Source: Brevundimonas sp. (GTDB lineage: Bacteria > Pseudomonadota > Alphaproteobacteria > Caulobacterales > Caulobacteraceae). Taken from it: a DNA stretch of 64,000 nucleotides. Shown here in pieces: positions 27,202 through 35,668 of the stretch (positions are counted from its first letter, which is position 1; each line of letters opens with the position of its first letter). The notes under the pieces are model-generated. The model searched no databases. It was given only the letters and a program-made list of their open reading frames with translations, and was not told the origin of the DNA. The stretch lies in assembly GCF_016742135.1 (NCBI RefSeq), contig NZ_JACVCG010000004.1:124001-188000 (forward strand), in the 5' to 3' direction. Both the position numbers and the translations under genes were made by a program.

Positions 27202-29004
27202 CTACGGCTTCGCCCGCTGCGCTTCGATCCAGCGGTCCATGTGGGCGTCGAGGAGGGCGAGGGGGAGAGGGCCGGGGACCAGCAGGGCGTCGTGGAAGGC
27301 GCGGACGTCGAAGCGGTCACCAAGCGCTGCCTCGGCGCGGGTGCGGATCTGGCGCAGGCGGATCTCGCCGATCTTGTAGGCTGTGGCTTGACCGGGCCAG
27401 CCGACGTAGCGCTGCAGTTCGGTCTCGATATTGTGGGGGGCCAGCGCCGAGTTTTCGGCGAAGCAGGCGCGGGCCTGGTCGACGGACCAGCCCATCCAGT
27501 GCATGCCGGTATCGGCCACGAGGCGGCAGGCGCGCCACATCTCATAGCTGAGACGGCCGAAGCGTTCGTAGGGGGTGCGGTAAAAGCCCATCTCCTCGCC
27601 GAGGAATTCGGCATAGAGGCCCCAGCCCTCGGTAAAGGCAGTGACATTGGCGTCGCGCCGGAAATAGGGCTGGTCGGCGGCTTCCTGTTGCAGGGCGATC
27701 TGCAGATGGTGGCCGGGCACGGCCTCGTGCAGGGTCAGGGCCGGGAGCTCGTACAGCGGGCGCTGATCCAGCTTCGAGGTGTTGACCATATAGCCGCCCG
27801 CGATGCCGTTCCGTATCGAGCCCGAGAAGTAGCGGCCGGTCGTGTAGTTGGCCTCGATCTCGGCGGGCACGGGCCGGACCCCGTAGGGCAGGCGGGGCAG
27901 GGTACCGAACAGGGCGGGCAGGCCGTCATCGGCGCGCTTGGACATCTCCGAGGCCTTTTCCAGCAGCTCCTCGCGGGTGGTGGCGTAGAACTGCGGGTCG
28001 GTGCGCAGGAAGGTCAGGAAGCCTGGGAAGTCGCCGGTCCAGCCGGCGGCGCGCATCTCGACCTCCATGCGGGCGCGGATGCGAGCGACTTCGTCGAGGC
28101 CGATCTGGTGGACCTGATCGGGGGTGAGGTCGGTGGTGGTGTAGCCCACGACCAGCCAGGCATAGATGTCGCGGCCGCCCGGGCGGTGAACCAGACCGGG
28201 GGTTTCGGGCGCGACCGGCAGATAGTCGTCCCTGAGGAAGTCCCGCCAGGCCAGACGGCGCGGCTGGATGTGGTCTCGGACGATGGCCTCGGCCCGGGCT
28301 TGATACGCGCGGCGTTCGCCCTCGGGGAGCGAGGCCGGAAGGTTGGCGGTGGGGCGCAGCAGGGGGTCGGTGGCGGCGGTCAGGGCCGCATCAGTCTCGG
28401 CCAGCAGCAGGGCGCTTTCGACCACGGACCGCGACTGCAGGAGGCCGGTGTCAAGGCCGCGCCGCGCATTGGCCAGGGTGGCGTCAAAGAGGGGGCCCAT
28501 GCCCTCGAGCCGGGTCAGCCAGGCCTCGACGTCGTCGCGGTCGGTCAGGCGGGCCGAGCCGGCGATATAGGCCGCCGACTGGCCAAAGCCGCCCTCGGAG
28601 TTGAAGGCCATGCGCGAGACATCGAGGTCGATGCCCTCGATCGACCGCGTGATCAGCCATGTGGCAAAGGCGTGGTTCTGGGCCTCGGCCGGGCTGAGGG
28701 CGGCGACGTCGATGGCGGCCAGCCGGTCGGACAGGGCGACCAGTTCGGGGCGACGGGCCAGTTCGCCTTCGCGTGACAGGTCGGGCAGGCGGGATTTCGC
28801 GGCCTCGTCGCCTTCCTGCGAGGCGCCGAAGGGGTCGTGGCGTTTGAGAAAGGCTTCATAGTCGGCGATGACGGCGGCCAGGCCTTGACTGGCGGAGGAG
28901 GCCGTGGTCGTGGGCGGCGACGCCGGGCCCGAAGCGGGCGTGGCGCAGGCGGAGACACCGATCATGAGCGCTGCGAGCGCCGTGGCCAGAGCCGGTCTGT
29001 TCAT
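27202..29004 (-). CDS. DUF885-family lipoprotein, predicted metallohydrolase
   Basis: Periplasmic or outer-membrane lipoprotein of 600 residues. Signal peptide MNRPALATALAALMIGVSAC ends in a lipobox with Cys20. The DUF885 domain fills the rest. The conserved TLHEAVPGHHLQIALQQE contains HExxxHH and, with EGWGLYAEFLGEE, resembles a zinc-metalloprotease active site. Catalytic activity has not been shown for most members. It is the last gene of a run in the same direction that includes three paralogous secreted proteins. Confidence 0.88.
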   Translation of the reverse strand: MNRPALATALAALMIGVSACATPASGPASPPTTTASSASQGLAAVIADYEAFLKRHDPFGASQEGDEAAKSRLPDLSREGELARRPELVALSDRLAAIDVAALSPAEAQNHAFATWLITRSIEGIDLDVSRMAFNSEGGFGQSAAYIAGSARLTDRDDVEAWLTRLEGMGPLFDATLANARRGLDTGLLQSRSVVESALLLAETDAALTAATDPLLRPTANLPASLPEGERRAYQARAEAIVRDHIQPRRLAWRDFLRDDYLPVAPETPGLVHRPGGRDIYAWLVVGYTTTDLTPDQVHQIGLDEVARIRARMEVEMRAAGWTGDFPGFLTFLRTDPQFYATTREELLEKASEMSKRADDGLPALFGTLPRLPYGVRPVPAEIEANYTTGRYFSGSIRNGIAGGYMVNTSKLDQRPLYELPALTLHEAVPGHHLQIALQQEAADQPYFRRDANVTAFTEGWGLYAEFLGEEMGFYRTPYERFGRLSYEMWRACRLVADTGMHWMGWSVDQARACFAENSALAPHNIETELQRYVGWPGQATAYKIGEIRLRQIRTRAEAALGDRFDVRAFHDALLVPGPLPLALLDAHMDRWIEAQRAKP

Positions 29005-29070
29005 GGATCCATTCCCCCTGAGATCGAGCGACCAGTCGAGACGAGGGGGACCGTCCCGTCAAGCGGAGGC

Positions 29071-29577
29071 TCAGCCGCAGAAGGCGAAGAAGCGCTCTAT
29101 GCCGTCGGTTGAGGCCGGATGAGCTACCATCAGGGCCCGGCCCTCCGCATCGTGCAGACCCAGCCAGCCGAGGCGGCGAAACCGCTGAAAGACCGGGGCG
29201 CTGGTGGCGGCCTCGGCGAACACCTCGCCATATTCGAACAGTTCGGAAGGCTCGATCCGGCCGGTGAAGCGCTCGGTCTCGCCGCCGGACTCCAGATAGA
29301 TGACCGCCTGCCGGTCGGCGTCGGCGGGGCGGAACAGGTCCAGGCGCCGGGTGCCCCTGTCGCAGGCCAGCGACAGCCAGACGTCGTCGCTTTCGTTCCG
29401 GCCATAGGCGAGGGAAGCCTGATCATCCTCGACGAGGAACGACCAGTCGTGATCGGCGATTGGGCGGGGGGCGCCCGGGGTCTCGGTCGCGGTGAGGGTC
29501 GCGGGCGCGGCTTCCATCGACGCGCAGGCCCCGAGTGCCAGGACAGCGACCAGGAGCGGCAATGTGGTGGCGCGCAT
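29071..29577 (-). CDS. Small secreted lipoprotein, paralog 3 of a tandem trio
   Basis: Protein of 168 residues with lipoprotein signal MRATTLPLLVAVLALGACAS (Cys18). The mature part has the trio's shared layout: HDWSFLVEDDQASLAYGR, a middle beta segment VWLSLACDRGTRRLDLF, and a C-terminal IERFFAFCG. The two mature cysteines could pair. I do not recognise the family. It lies 23 bases downstream of paralog 2. Confidence 0.68.
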   Translation of the reverse strand: MRATTLPLLVAVLALGACASMEAAPATLTATETPGAPRPIADHDWSFLVEDDQASLAYGRNESDDVWLSLACDRGTRRLDLFRPADADRQAVIYLESGGETERFTGRIEPSELFEYGEVFAEAATSAPVFQRFRRLGWLGLHDAEGRALMVAHPASTDGIERFFAFCG

Positions 29578-29600
29578 GGGGTCCCCTCAAGCCGTTCGGC

Positions 29601-30032
29601 TCAATCCGCGCAGATTTCCGTGAACCGGCGCAGTTTGGCAAGATGCGGGCGCGAGACGGCGATGGTCCGGGTCTGGTCGCCGGCCACGACCTCAAGCGCG
29701 CCGCTGGCGGTGAAGTTGGCCACGGCGGGGTGGTCGGTACGGATGGTGAGGGAGAAGGGGTCGGAGCCGTCGCCTCCCGCCAGCTGGGCCGTACCGCTGG
29801 CGTTGCCCGAGCGGAAGCTGGCAAAGCCCGTGCGCGGCGGAAGGTCGTAGAAGCTGACCACGATCCGTCCCGAGCCCGGCGCGCAGGCCAGGGTGGTGGT
29901 CAGCCGGTCGGTGTCCGGGATTTCCCGGGCGAGCACGGTCTGACGGGAATCCTCATAGAGCGACCAGACCCAGCCCTCGGCCTGCGGCAGTCCGGTGTGC
30001 AGAGCCAGTAGCGCAGCCAGCGTCAGAACCAT
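29601..30032 (-). CDS. Small secreted protein, paralog 2 of a tandem trio
   Basis: Protein of 143 residues with a short signal peptide (MVLTLAALLALHTGLPQAEG). It shares with its neighbours WVWSLYEDSRQTVLAREI, TTLACAPGSGRIVVSFY and the C-terminal LRRFTEICAD, so a conserved Cys pair is retained. The family is unknown to me. It is 30 bases downstream of paralog 1. Confidence 0.66.
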   Translation of the reverse strand: MVLTLAALLALHTGLPQAEGWVWSLYEDSRQTVLAREIPDTDRLTTTLACAPGSGRIVVSFYDLPPRTGFASFRSGNASGTAQLAGGDGSDPFSLTIRTDHPAVANFTASGALEVVAGDQTRTIAVSRPHLAKLRRFTEICAD

Positions 30033-30062
30033 GGTGTCCCCTCCCGAACGGAGAAGAGATGA

Positions 30063-30581
30063 TCAGGCCGGGGCCGATCCGCAAGAGGCGAAGAAGGCCT
30101 TCACGGCTTCCTGATCGGCGGAGGCCGACCCGGGGGCGGATTCGATGGCAACCTTGCCCTGGTCGCTGACGACGGTGATCTTGCCCGTCGCAGCCAGATC
30201 AGCGAGGACGGCGTCACCTTTGTCGATCTCGGCCTCGTGTAGGATGCCGCCTGTCATGGGGTCGCGATAGGAGGTCTGGGCCGTGGCGGTGTCCGCATCC
30301 GCACGGACCGAGCCCAGCGCCGACACTTTATCCTCGCCGTCCCTGCACATCAGCATCAGCACCAGCTGATCCGAATTGGCGACGCCGTAGGCCAGCTTGG
30401 CGGTGTCTCCCTCGGTATGGAAATGCCAGCCAAGGGCGGGGGCAACAGGCGCAATCTCAACCGGCGTCGTGGCCAGGCGTTCGGCCATGGACACGGGCGC
30501 GCCGTCTTCGGCGGTGTAGCTTTGGGCCGCATGGGCGACCAGGCCCAGGGCAGCGACGGCGGGGATGAGACTCTTGAACAT
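30063..30581 (-). CDS. Small secreted protein, paralog 1 of a tandem trio
   Basis: Protein of 172 residues with signal peptide MFKSLIPAVAALGLVAHAAQ. It shares GWHFHTEGDTAKLAYGVANS, LVLMLMCRDGEDKVSAL and C-terminal VKAFFASCG with paralogs 2 and 3. No domain is recognised. An ftr-like palindrome lies about 65 bases upstream of its start, downstream of flgH, so flagellar control of the trio is possible but unproven. Confidence 0.67.
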   Translation of the reverse strand: MFKSLIPAVAALGLVAHAAQSYTAEDGAPVSMAERLATTPVEIAPVAPALGWHFHTEGDTAKLAYGVANSDQLVLMLMCRDGEDKVSALGSVRADADTATAQTSYRDPMTGGILHEAEIDKGDAVLADLAATGKITVVSDQGKVAIESAPGSASADQEAVKAFFASCGSAPA

Positions 30582-30644
30582 GCGACACCTCTCTGGCGAG
30601 AAGAACGCCGTCGTCCGTTAACGGTTCACGGCCACGCTTCCACC

Positions 30645-30663
30645 CCCGGCAGAAATTGCCGGG
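30645..30663. promoter_or_regulatory. ftr-like palindrome between flgH and the secreted trio
   Basis: CCCGGCA-GAAAT-TGCCGGG, a perfect 7+7 inverted repeat. The same half-sites and 5-base spacer occur at 33853-33871 in the flgF promoter region. It could be an FlbD/ftr-type site or a terminator hairpin for flgH; no T-run follows. Confidence 0.45.
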
Positions 30664-30689
30664 TGCGCCGTTCCGGAGGGGTCGTCCGG

Positions 30690-31415
30690 TCAGAAGGGGC
30701 TGAAGCGCTCGACCAGCGACTGGGCGGCCGGGGTGGCCTGCATGCGGCTGATGTCACCGCGCCCGCCGTAAGAGATGCGGGCCTCGGCGATCTGGGTGTG
30801 GTCGATGCTGTTGGCCGAGGAAATGTCCTCGGGGCGCACGATCCCGGCGACCGTCAGTTCGCGCACCTCGCGGTTGGTGCGGACCTCCTGACGGCCCTGG
30901 ATGATCAGATTGCCGTTGGGCAGGACGTCGGTCACGACCGCGGCGATGGTCAGATTGACCCGCTCGGAGCGGTTGACGCTGCCCGAGCCGGCAGCGTTGG
31001 CCTGGCCCTGGACGCCGATCATGTTGGCGGGGTCGAACCCGCCCGGAAAGGCCTGGCCGAGGCTGTTCTCCAGCCCGAAGAAGTTGGTGACGCCACCGGA
31101 GGCGTCATTGGTGCGGGACCGCTGGGTCGAATTCTGGGTCTGGGCCCGGTCATCGATGTTGATGCGGACGGTGACGATGTCGCCGACGCGGCGGGCGCGC
31201 TGGTCCCCAAAGAAGGTGCGCGATCCGCTGCGCCACAGGCTGTTGGCGCTGGCGGGCCGGGTCTCGGGCGCCGGCAGATACTGCTGCTGGACGGGAACCA
31301 GCGCCGCGGGGTAGCCGATCGGGGCCAGTTCGGGGCCTCGCACGGCCTCGACGGCGGTCGAGCAGGCCCCCAGCGACAGGGCAGAGAGGGCGGTCAGGGT
31401 CAGGACGATACGCAT
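30690..31415 (-). CDS. flgH: Flagellar L-ring protein FlgH
   Basis: Outer-membrane lipoprotein that forms the L-ring bushing around the flagellar rod. The 241 residues start with lipoprotein signal MRIVLTLTALSALSLGACS (lipobox LGAC, Cys18). Family motifs: SLWRSGSRTFFGDQRARRVGD, ITVRINIDDRAQTQNST, NGNLIIQGRQEVRTNREVRELTVAG and IVRPEDISSANSI. It follows flgA after 22 bases and ends the flgF-flgG-flgA-flgH operon. Confidence 0.96.
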   Translation of the reverse strand: MRIVLTLTALSALSLGACSTAVEAVRGPELAPIGYPAALVPVQQQYLPAPETRPASANSLWRSGSRTFFGDQRARRVGDIVTVRINIDDRAQTQNSTQRSRTNDASGGVTNFFGLENSLGQAFPGGFDPANMIGVQGQANAAGSGSVNRSERVNLTIAAVVTDVLPNGNLIIQGRQEVRTNREVRELTVAGIVRPEDISSANSIDHTQIAEARISYGGRGDISRMQATPAAQSLVERFSPF

Positions 31416-31437
31416 GGGATCCTCTCAGCGGAACGGG

Positions 31438-32196
31438 TCAGCGGGACTGGGCGCGGAAGGCGTGGGCGGCGGGGCCGACCATGGCCTGGCCGGGGGCGGT
31501 GGCGATGGCCTCGATGGTTCGGCCGGACTGAAGGTTCAGGATCGGCACGGGCTCACCGATGGCGGCGTCCCGGGTGGCCCGGCCGGTGATGGTCAGGCTC
31601 AGGCCCTGGTCGACATAGGCGACCTGGACCATGTCGTTGCGGGCGATGACCTGCGGCTGGGCCAGGTCGCGGCCGAGCACGGGCGTGCCGGAGCGCAGGG
31701 CGCGGCGCGCGGACAGGCCGATGACCTCTTCGGCGTCAGCCGGGCCGCCGACGGGCGCGCGGTGGGCCTGAACCTCGGTCCAGGCCAGATCCTCGGGGCG
31801 GATGATGTCGCCGGCGGCGAGGCTGCGCGTCCAGGTCAGGACCTCGACCGTCTCGCCGGGGCGGGCCGCGGTCGAGGCCGCCGATGGAGCGTACGGGGCT
31901 GTGCTGCCCTGACGGACGACCACGCGCCGCAGGCCGCGCGGATTGGTCCAGACCAGACCGGCCTGGCTGGCGCGCGACTGGACCATGCCGGCGTCGAGGA
32001 CGACGGTCGGGCCGGTCCGGTGGGCGATGACGATGCCCGAGGCGGCGCCGGCCCCCTCGAACAGTTCGCCCAGCGTGACCTGGCCGTCGTCGTCGACCGG
32101 GTTGTCGCGCAGGGTGACCGGCGCCGTGGCCAGCGCCGCCGAGGCGGCAAGGGCGAGGCAGACGCCGAGGGCAAAGCGGCGGGCGAAGCGGGCCAT
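31438..32196 (-). CDS. flgA: Flagellar P-ring chaperone FlgA
   Basis: Periplasmic chaperone for assembly of the P-ring protein FlgI. The 252 residues start with signal peptide MARFARRFALGVCLALAASA. The SAF-like C-terminal domain is present: SLAAGDIIRPEDLAWTEVQ, VIGLSARRALRSGTPVLGRDLA, VARNDMVQVAYVDQGLSLTITGRA. Its ATG overlaps the flgG stop by one base (TGATG), so it is translationally coupled. Confidence 0.95.
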   Translation of the reverse strand: MARFARRFALGVCLALAASAALATAPVTLRDNPVDDDGQVTLGELFEGAGAASGIVIAHRTGPTVVLDAGMVQSRASQAGLVWTNPRGLRRVVVRQGSTAPYAPSAASTAARPGETVEVLTWTRSLAAGDIIRPEDLAWTEVQAHRAPVGGPADAEEVIGLSARRALRSGTPVLGRDLAQPQVIARNDMVQVAYVDQGLSLTITGRATRDAAIGEPVPILNLQSGRTIEAIATAPGQAMVGPAAHAFRAQSR

Positions 32197-32984
32197 CAGC
32201 CCTTCACCTGGGCCGAGACCGACATCATTTCGTCGGCGGTCGAGATGACCTTGGAGTTCATTTCATAGGCGCGCTGGGCGATGATCAGGGCGCTGATCTC
32301 GGACACGGCATCGACGTTCGAGGCCTCGGTATAGCCCTGCAGCAACTGGCCGAAGCCGGGTTCGCCCGGGGCGCCGGGGGTGGCGGGGCCCGAGGCGGCG
32401 GTTTCCAGCAGCAGGTTGTCGCCGATGGCCTCGAGGCCCGCCTCATTGAAGAAGGTCGCGATCTCGATCTGGCCGACCACGGTCGGCTCGGTCTGTCCGG
32501 ACTGGATGACCTGGACCTCGCCCGCCTTGGAGATGAAGACGTCGATGGCGTCCTGCGGGATGCTGATGGCGGGCTCGAGGGGGTAACCGTCGTCGGTCAC
32601 GACCTGACCCTCGCCATTGACCGAGAAGTTGCCGGCGCGGGTATAGGCGGTTTCCCCCGAGGGCAGGGTGATCTGGAAATAGCCCTTGCCGTCGATGGCC
32701 AGGTCCAGGCGGTTGCCGGTCTGGGTCGGTGTGCCCTGATCGGTGATGCGATAGACGCTGCCGGCCTTCACGCCGGCCCCGATCTGGATGCCGGTCGGGA
32801 CCACCGTACCCTGCGCCGAGGAGCTGCCACCCATGCGCTCGACGTTCTGGTACAGCAGGTCCTGGAACTCGGCCCGCTGACGCTTGAAGCCGACCGTGTT
32901 CATGTTGGCGATGTTGTTGGAGATGACCTCGACGTTCAGCTGCTGGGCCGACATGCCGGAGGCGGCGGTGCGTAGCGCTCTCAT
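32196..32984 (-). CDS. flgG: Flagellar distal rod protein FlgG
   Basis: Distal rod subunit of the basal body, 262 residues. The N-terminal flagellar rod signature MRALRTAASGMSAQQLNVEVISNNIANMNT is present in order (shown in part here: SAQQLNVEVISNNIANMNT). The central region contains GYFQITLPSGETAYTRAGNF. The C-terminal EGYTEASNVDAVSEISALI and RAYEMNSKVI are typical of FlgG. It lies 37 bases after flgF and has no signal peptide, as expected for a type III substrate. Confidence 0.97.
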   Translation of the reverse strand: MRALRTAASGMSAQQLNVEVISNNIANMNTVGFKRQRAEFQDLLYQNVERMGGSSSAQGTVVPTGIQIGAGVKAGSVYRITDQGTPTQTGNRLDLAIDGKGYFQITLPSGETAYTRAGNFSVNGEGQVVTDDGYPLEPAISIPQDAIDVFISKAGEVQVIQSGQTEPTVVGQIEIATFFNEAGLEAIGDNLLLETAASGPATPGAPGEPGFGQLLQGYTEASNVDAVSEISALIIAQRAYEMNSKVISTADEMMSVSAQVKG

Positions 32985-33021
32985 GAAATAACTCTCCTCG
33001 GAAGGGCGATGGGGGCCGTCA

Positions 33022-33759
33022 TCAGCCGACGCGTCCCAGCCGCTCGACGGATTTGCGGCTCAGTTCGTTGCTCTGTTCGATCATCTTCGAGATGCGCTCA
33101 TAGCTGCGGCTGATCTCGATCAGATTGGTGATTTCCAGGATCGGATTGACGTTCGATCCTTCCAGCATGCCCTGATGGATGCGGGCGTCGGGGGCATCCA
33201 TCGGCTGGGTGTTGGAGGTGTTGCGGTAGAGGCCATTACCCGTCTTTTCGAGCACCGACAGGGTGTCGAAACGCACCACCGTCAGGCGTCCGACGACCTG
33301 GCCGTCCTGGCTGATGGTGCCGTCGCCAGCCACCTGGGGCGCGCCCCGCGCGGGGTTGAGCCGGATTTCGCCGCCATCACCCAGAACCGGAAGCCCGGCG
33401 GCGGTGACCAACAGGCCCTCGGGGTTGATGGTGAAGGCGCCATCCCGGGTATAGGCCTCGCCGTCGCCGTTCTGGACGGTGAAGAAGGCCCCTTCTCCCT
33501 CGATGGCGAAGTCCAGGGTGCGTCCGGTCTGCGACAGGGCCCCCTGGCCGTAATCGCGACCCACGCCCCGGTCGAGGACGAAGCTGACGCCCGGGCGCAC
33601 GGCATCGTTGCGGGCACCCTGGCCGATCTCGGTGCCGACCATCAGCTGCTCGACCTTGAAGCCGGTGGTGTTCGCATTGGCGATGTTGTTGGCCACGATG
33701 TCGAGCTCGCGGCGCAGCGTCATCTGGCGGGACAGTCCGATGTAGGCGACGTTTTCCAA
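33022..33759 (-). CDS. flgF: Flagellar proximal rod protein FlgF
   Basis: Proximal rod subunit, 245 residues. Family landmarks: VAYIGLSRQMTLRRELDIVANNIANANT (quoted in part), DFAIEGEGAFFTV, and the C-terminal LEGSNVNPILEITNLIEISRSYE. The start is TTG, seven bases after a strong AAGGAG site; no ATG fits. A -24/-12 promoter lies just upstream, giving a very short leader. First gene of the flgF-flgG-flgA-flgH operon. Confidence 0.95.
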   Translation of the reverse strand: MENVAYIGLSRQMTLRRELDIVANNIANANTTGFKVEQLMVGTEIGQGARNDAVRPGVSFVLDRGVGRDYGQGALSQTGRTLDFAIEGEGAFFTVQNGDGEAYTRDGAFTINPEGLLVTAAGLPVLGDGGEIRLNPARGAPQVAGDGTISQDGQVVGRLTVVRFDTLSVLEKTGNGLYRNTSNTQPMDAPDARIHQGMLEGSNVNPILEITNLIEISRSYERISKMIEQSNELSRKSVERLGRVG

Positions 33760-33785
33760 GACGGAACTCCTTCGCCGACGGCGTC

Positions 33786-33800
33786 GCAAAGGCCATGCCA
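33786..33800 (-). promoter_or_regulatory. Sigma-54 (-24/-12) promoter of flgF operon
   Basis: On the minus strand the sequence reads TGGCAT-GGCCT-TTGC, which fits TGGCAC-N5-TTGC with one mismatch. The predicted start of transcription is about position 33774, directly before the AAGGAG ribosome site of flgF. Caulobacter class III flagellar operons are sigma-54 dependent (from memory). Confidence 0.75.
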
Positions 33801-33818
33801 ACAAGGTTAACGTCGAAA

Positions 33819-33831
33819 AATCATTATGTTA
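33819..33831. promoter_or_regulatory. IHF-like site in the flgF promoter region
   Basis: AATCATTATGTTA matches the IHF consensus WATCAR-N4-TTR with one mismatch. It lies between the -24/-12 promoter and the ftr-like palindrome, where a DNA-bending site is expected. Confidence 0.45.
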
Positions 33832-33852
33832 GCTATTCCGGGACCGATGCCA

Positions 33853-33871
33853 CCCGGCAGGAAATGCCGGT
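33853..33871. promoter_or_regulatory. ftr-like enhancer palindrome upstream of flgF
   Basis: CCCGGCA-GGAAA-TGCCGGT, an inverted repeat about 80-95 bases upstream of the predicted flgF transcription start. Its spacing matches FlbD-binding ftr elements of Caulobacter class III promoters as I remember them. The same palindrome occurs at 30645-30663. Confidence 0.5.
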
Positions 33872-33932
33872 TCTAAACGCCCCGTTAACCAAAACCCGCT
33901 TCTTTGGGCCCGTCAGAGTGGGGCCATAGCGC

Positions 33933-34586
33933 ATGCTGAAAATTGGCAAGAAGAAAAAGGCCGAGGGGACCGAGGTCGTCGTGGCCGAGGGCACCGGCGA
34001 TGGCGAAGGTGACGCCCCGCCCGCCAAGAAAAAACTGCCCCTGCTGTTCATCATCATTCCCGCAGCCGTGCTGGTGCTGGGAGGCGGTGGCGCCGGGGCC
34101 TTCTTCATGCTGTCGCCCAAGCCCGCAGCGGCGGAGCATGCCGAAGGCGGCGACGGGCACGAGGCCCCCAAGAGCGACGGTCACGGCGCCAAGAAGAAAG
34201 ACGGCAAGGGCGGCGGCCACGGCGGCAAGGGAGGCGGCGAGGCCGATCCCGCACTGGGCAAGATCACCCAGGGGCCCGACGGCGTGACCTTCTACACCCT
34301 GCCCGACATGGTGGTGAACATCCAGACGGCGGAGGGTCGGCCAGCTTATCTGAAACTGCGGCTGACGCTGGAACTGAAAGACCCGCACCTGGCCGATCAG
34401 TTGATGGCCGAGATGCCGCGCCTGCAGGACATGTTCCAGGGCTTCCTGCGCGAACTGCGTACCGAGGACCTGAACGGCTCGGCGGGGAATTTCCAGCTGC
34501 GCGCGGAAATCCTGCGTCGGGTCAATCTGATCCTGGCACCCGGCAAGGCGGAAGCCGTGCTGATCGAAGAAATGCTGGTGAACTAG
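33933..34586 (+). CDS. fliL: Flagellar basal-body-associated protein FliL
   Basis: Single-span inner-membrane protein that stabilises the flagellar stator-rotor interface, 217 residues. A Lys-rich cytoplasmic N-terminus precedes the membrane helix LPLLFIIIPAAVLVLGG (about 31-50). A low-complexity periplasmic linker rich in His, Lys and Gly (about 65-100) precedes the FliL domain (FYTLPDMVVNIQTAEGRPAYLKL, VEKI-type end ILRRVNLILAPGKAEAVLIEEMLVN). The His/Gly linker is longer than in enteric FliL. It is transcribed divergently from flgF and immediately precedes fliM. Confidence 0.94.
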   Translation: MLKIGKKKKAEGTEVVVAEGTGDGEGDAPPAKKKLPLLFIIIPAAVLVLGGGGAGAFFMLSPKPAAAEHAEGGDGHEAPKSDGHGAKKKDGKGGGHGGKGGGEADPALGKITQGPDGVTFYTLPDMVVNIQTAEGRPAYLKLRLTLELKDPHLADQLMAEMPRLQDMFQGFLRELRTEDLNGSAGNFQLRAEILRRVNLILAPGKAEAVLIEEMLVN

Positions 34587-34587
34587 G

Positions 34588-35655
34588 ATGAGCCAGGCCG
34601 CGCTCGCCGATACCGAGGACGATCCGTTCGGAGCCACCGACGGCGGAGAACGCCCGGGTCTGATGCCGGAACGGGTGCTGAACCAGGAAGAGATCGACAG
34701 CCTGCTCGGCTTTGACATGAGCGGCGACGACGAGGAGCGCTCGGGCATCCGGGCGATCATCAACTCGGCGCTGGTCAGCTATGAACGCCTGCCGATGCTG
34801 GAGATCGTCTTTGACCGCCTGGTGCGGTTGATGACGACCTCGCTGCGCAACTTTACCTCGGACAACGTCGAGGTCAGCCTCGACAACATCTCGTCGATCC
34901 GGTTCGGGGACTATCTGAATTCGATCCCCCTGCCGGCGATCCTGGCGGTGTTCCGGGCCGAGGAACTGGACAACTATGGCCTGCTGACGGTCGATTCGAA
35001 CCTGATCTATTCGATCGTCGATGTGCTGCTGGGCGGACGGCGCGGGACGGCGGCTCTGCGGATCGAGGGGCGGCCCTATACGACCATCGAACGGGTGCTG
35101 GTGCAGCGCATGGTCGAGGTCGTGCTGAATGACGCCAAGGCCGCGTTCGAGCCGTTGACGCCGGTGCATTTCAACCTGGACCGACTGGAGACCAATCCAC
35201 GCTTTGCCGCCATCGCCCGGCCGGCCAATGCGGCCATTCTGGTCAAGCTGCGCATCGACATGGAGGACCGCGGGGGGCGCATCGAGCTGCTGCTGCCCTA
35301 CGGAACGCTGGAGCCGATCCGCAAGATGCTGCTGCAGCAGTTCATGGGTGAGAAGTTCGGCCGCGACAACATCTGGGAGGGCCACCTGGCCACCGAGTTG
35401 TGGACCACGGGCACCGAGGTGCGGGCGGTACTGGATGAACAGCAGGTTCCCCTGTCGCGGGTGCTGAACCTCAAGGTCGGCGACACCCTGATGCTGAACG
35501 CCACACCCAATTCCGAAATATCGATCCGCAGCGGCACCATTCCGCTGACCACCGGACGGATGGGGCGCAAGGGTCAGAACATCGCCGTGCGCGTCGAGGC
35601 GCCGGTGCGCGTGGATGTGGCCCGGCGACTGGCCCGAGCGAGTGACAGGCCATGA
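34588..35655 (+). CDS. fliM: Flagellar motor switch protein FliM
   Basis: C-ring rotor component that binds CheY and controls rotation direction. The 355 residues have the N-terminal LNQEEIDSLLGF segment that contacts CheY, the central CheC-like domain (about 60-250: ALVSYERLPMLEIVFDRLVRLM, SYLNSIP-like YLNSIPLPAILAVF, TTIERVLVQRMVEVVL) and a C-terminal SpoA/FliN-like domain (VLNLKVGDTLMLNATPNSEI). It starts one base after the fliL stop. Confidence 0.96.
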   Translation: MSQAALADTEDDPFGATDGGERPGLMPERVLNQEEIDSLLGFDMSGDDEERSGIRAIINSALVSYERLPMLEIVFDRLVRLMTTSLRNFTSDNVEVSLDNISSIRFGDYLNSIPLPAILAVFRAEELDNYGLLTVDSNLIYSIVDVLLGGRRGTAALRIEGRPYTTIERVLVQRMVEVVLNDAKAAFEPLTPVHFNLDRLETNPRFAAIARPANAAILVKLRIDMEDRGGRIELLLPYGTLEPIRKMLLQQFMGEKFGRDNIWEGHLATELWTTGTEVRAVLDEQQVPLSRVLNLKVGDTLMLNATPNSEISIRSGTIPLTTGRMGRKGQNIAVRVEAPVRVDVARRLARASDRP

Positions 35656-35668
35656 GGAAGACGCAGTC

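Noticed and set aside
33885..33890. TTAACC half-site before fliL as a CtrA box
   Set aside because: Only one half-site fits; the second TTAA at the right spacing is missing, so CtrA control of fliL could not be supported.
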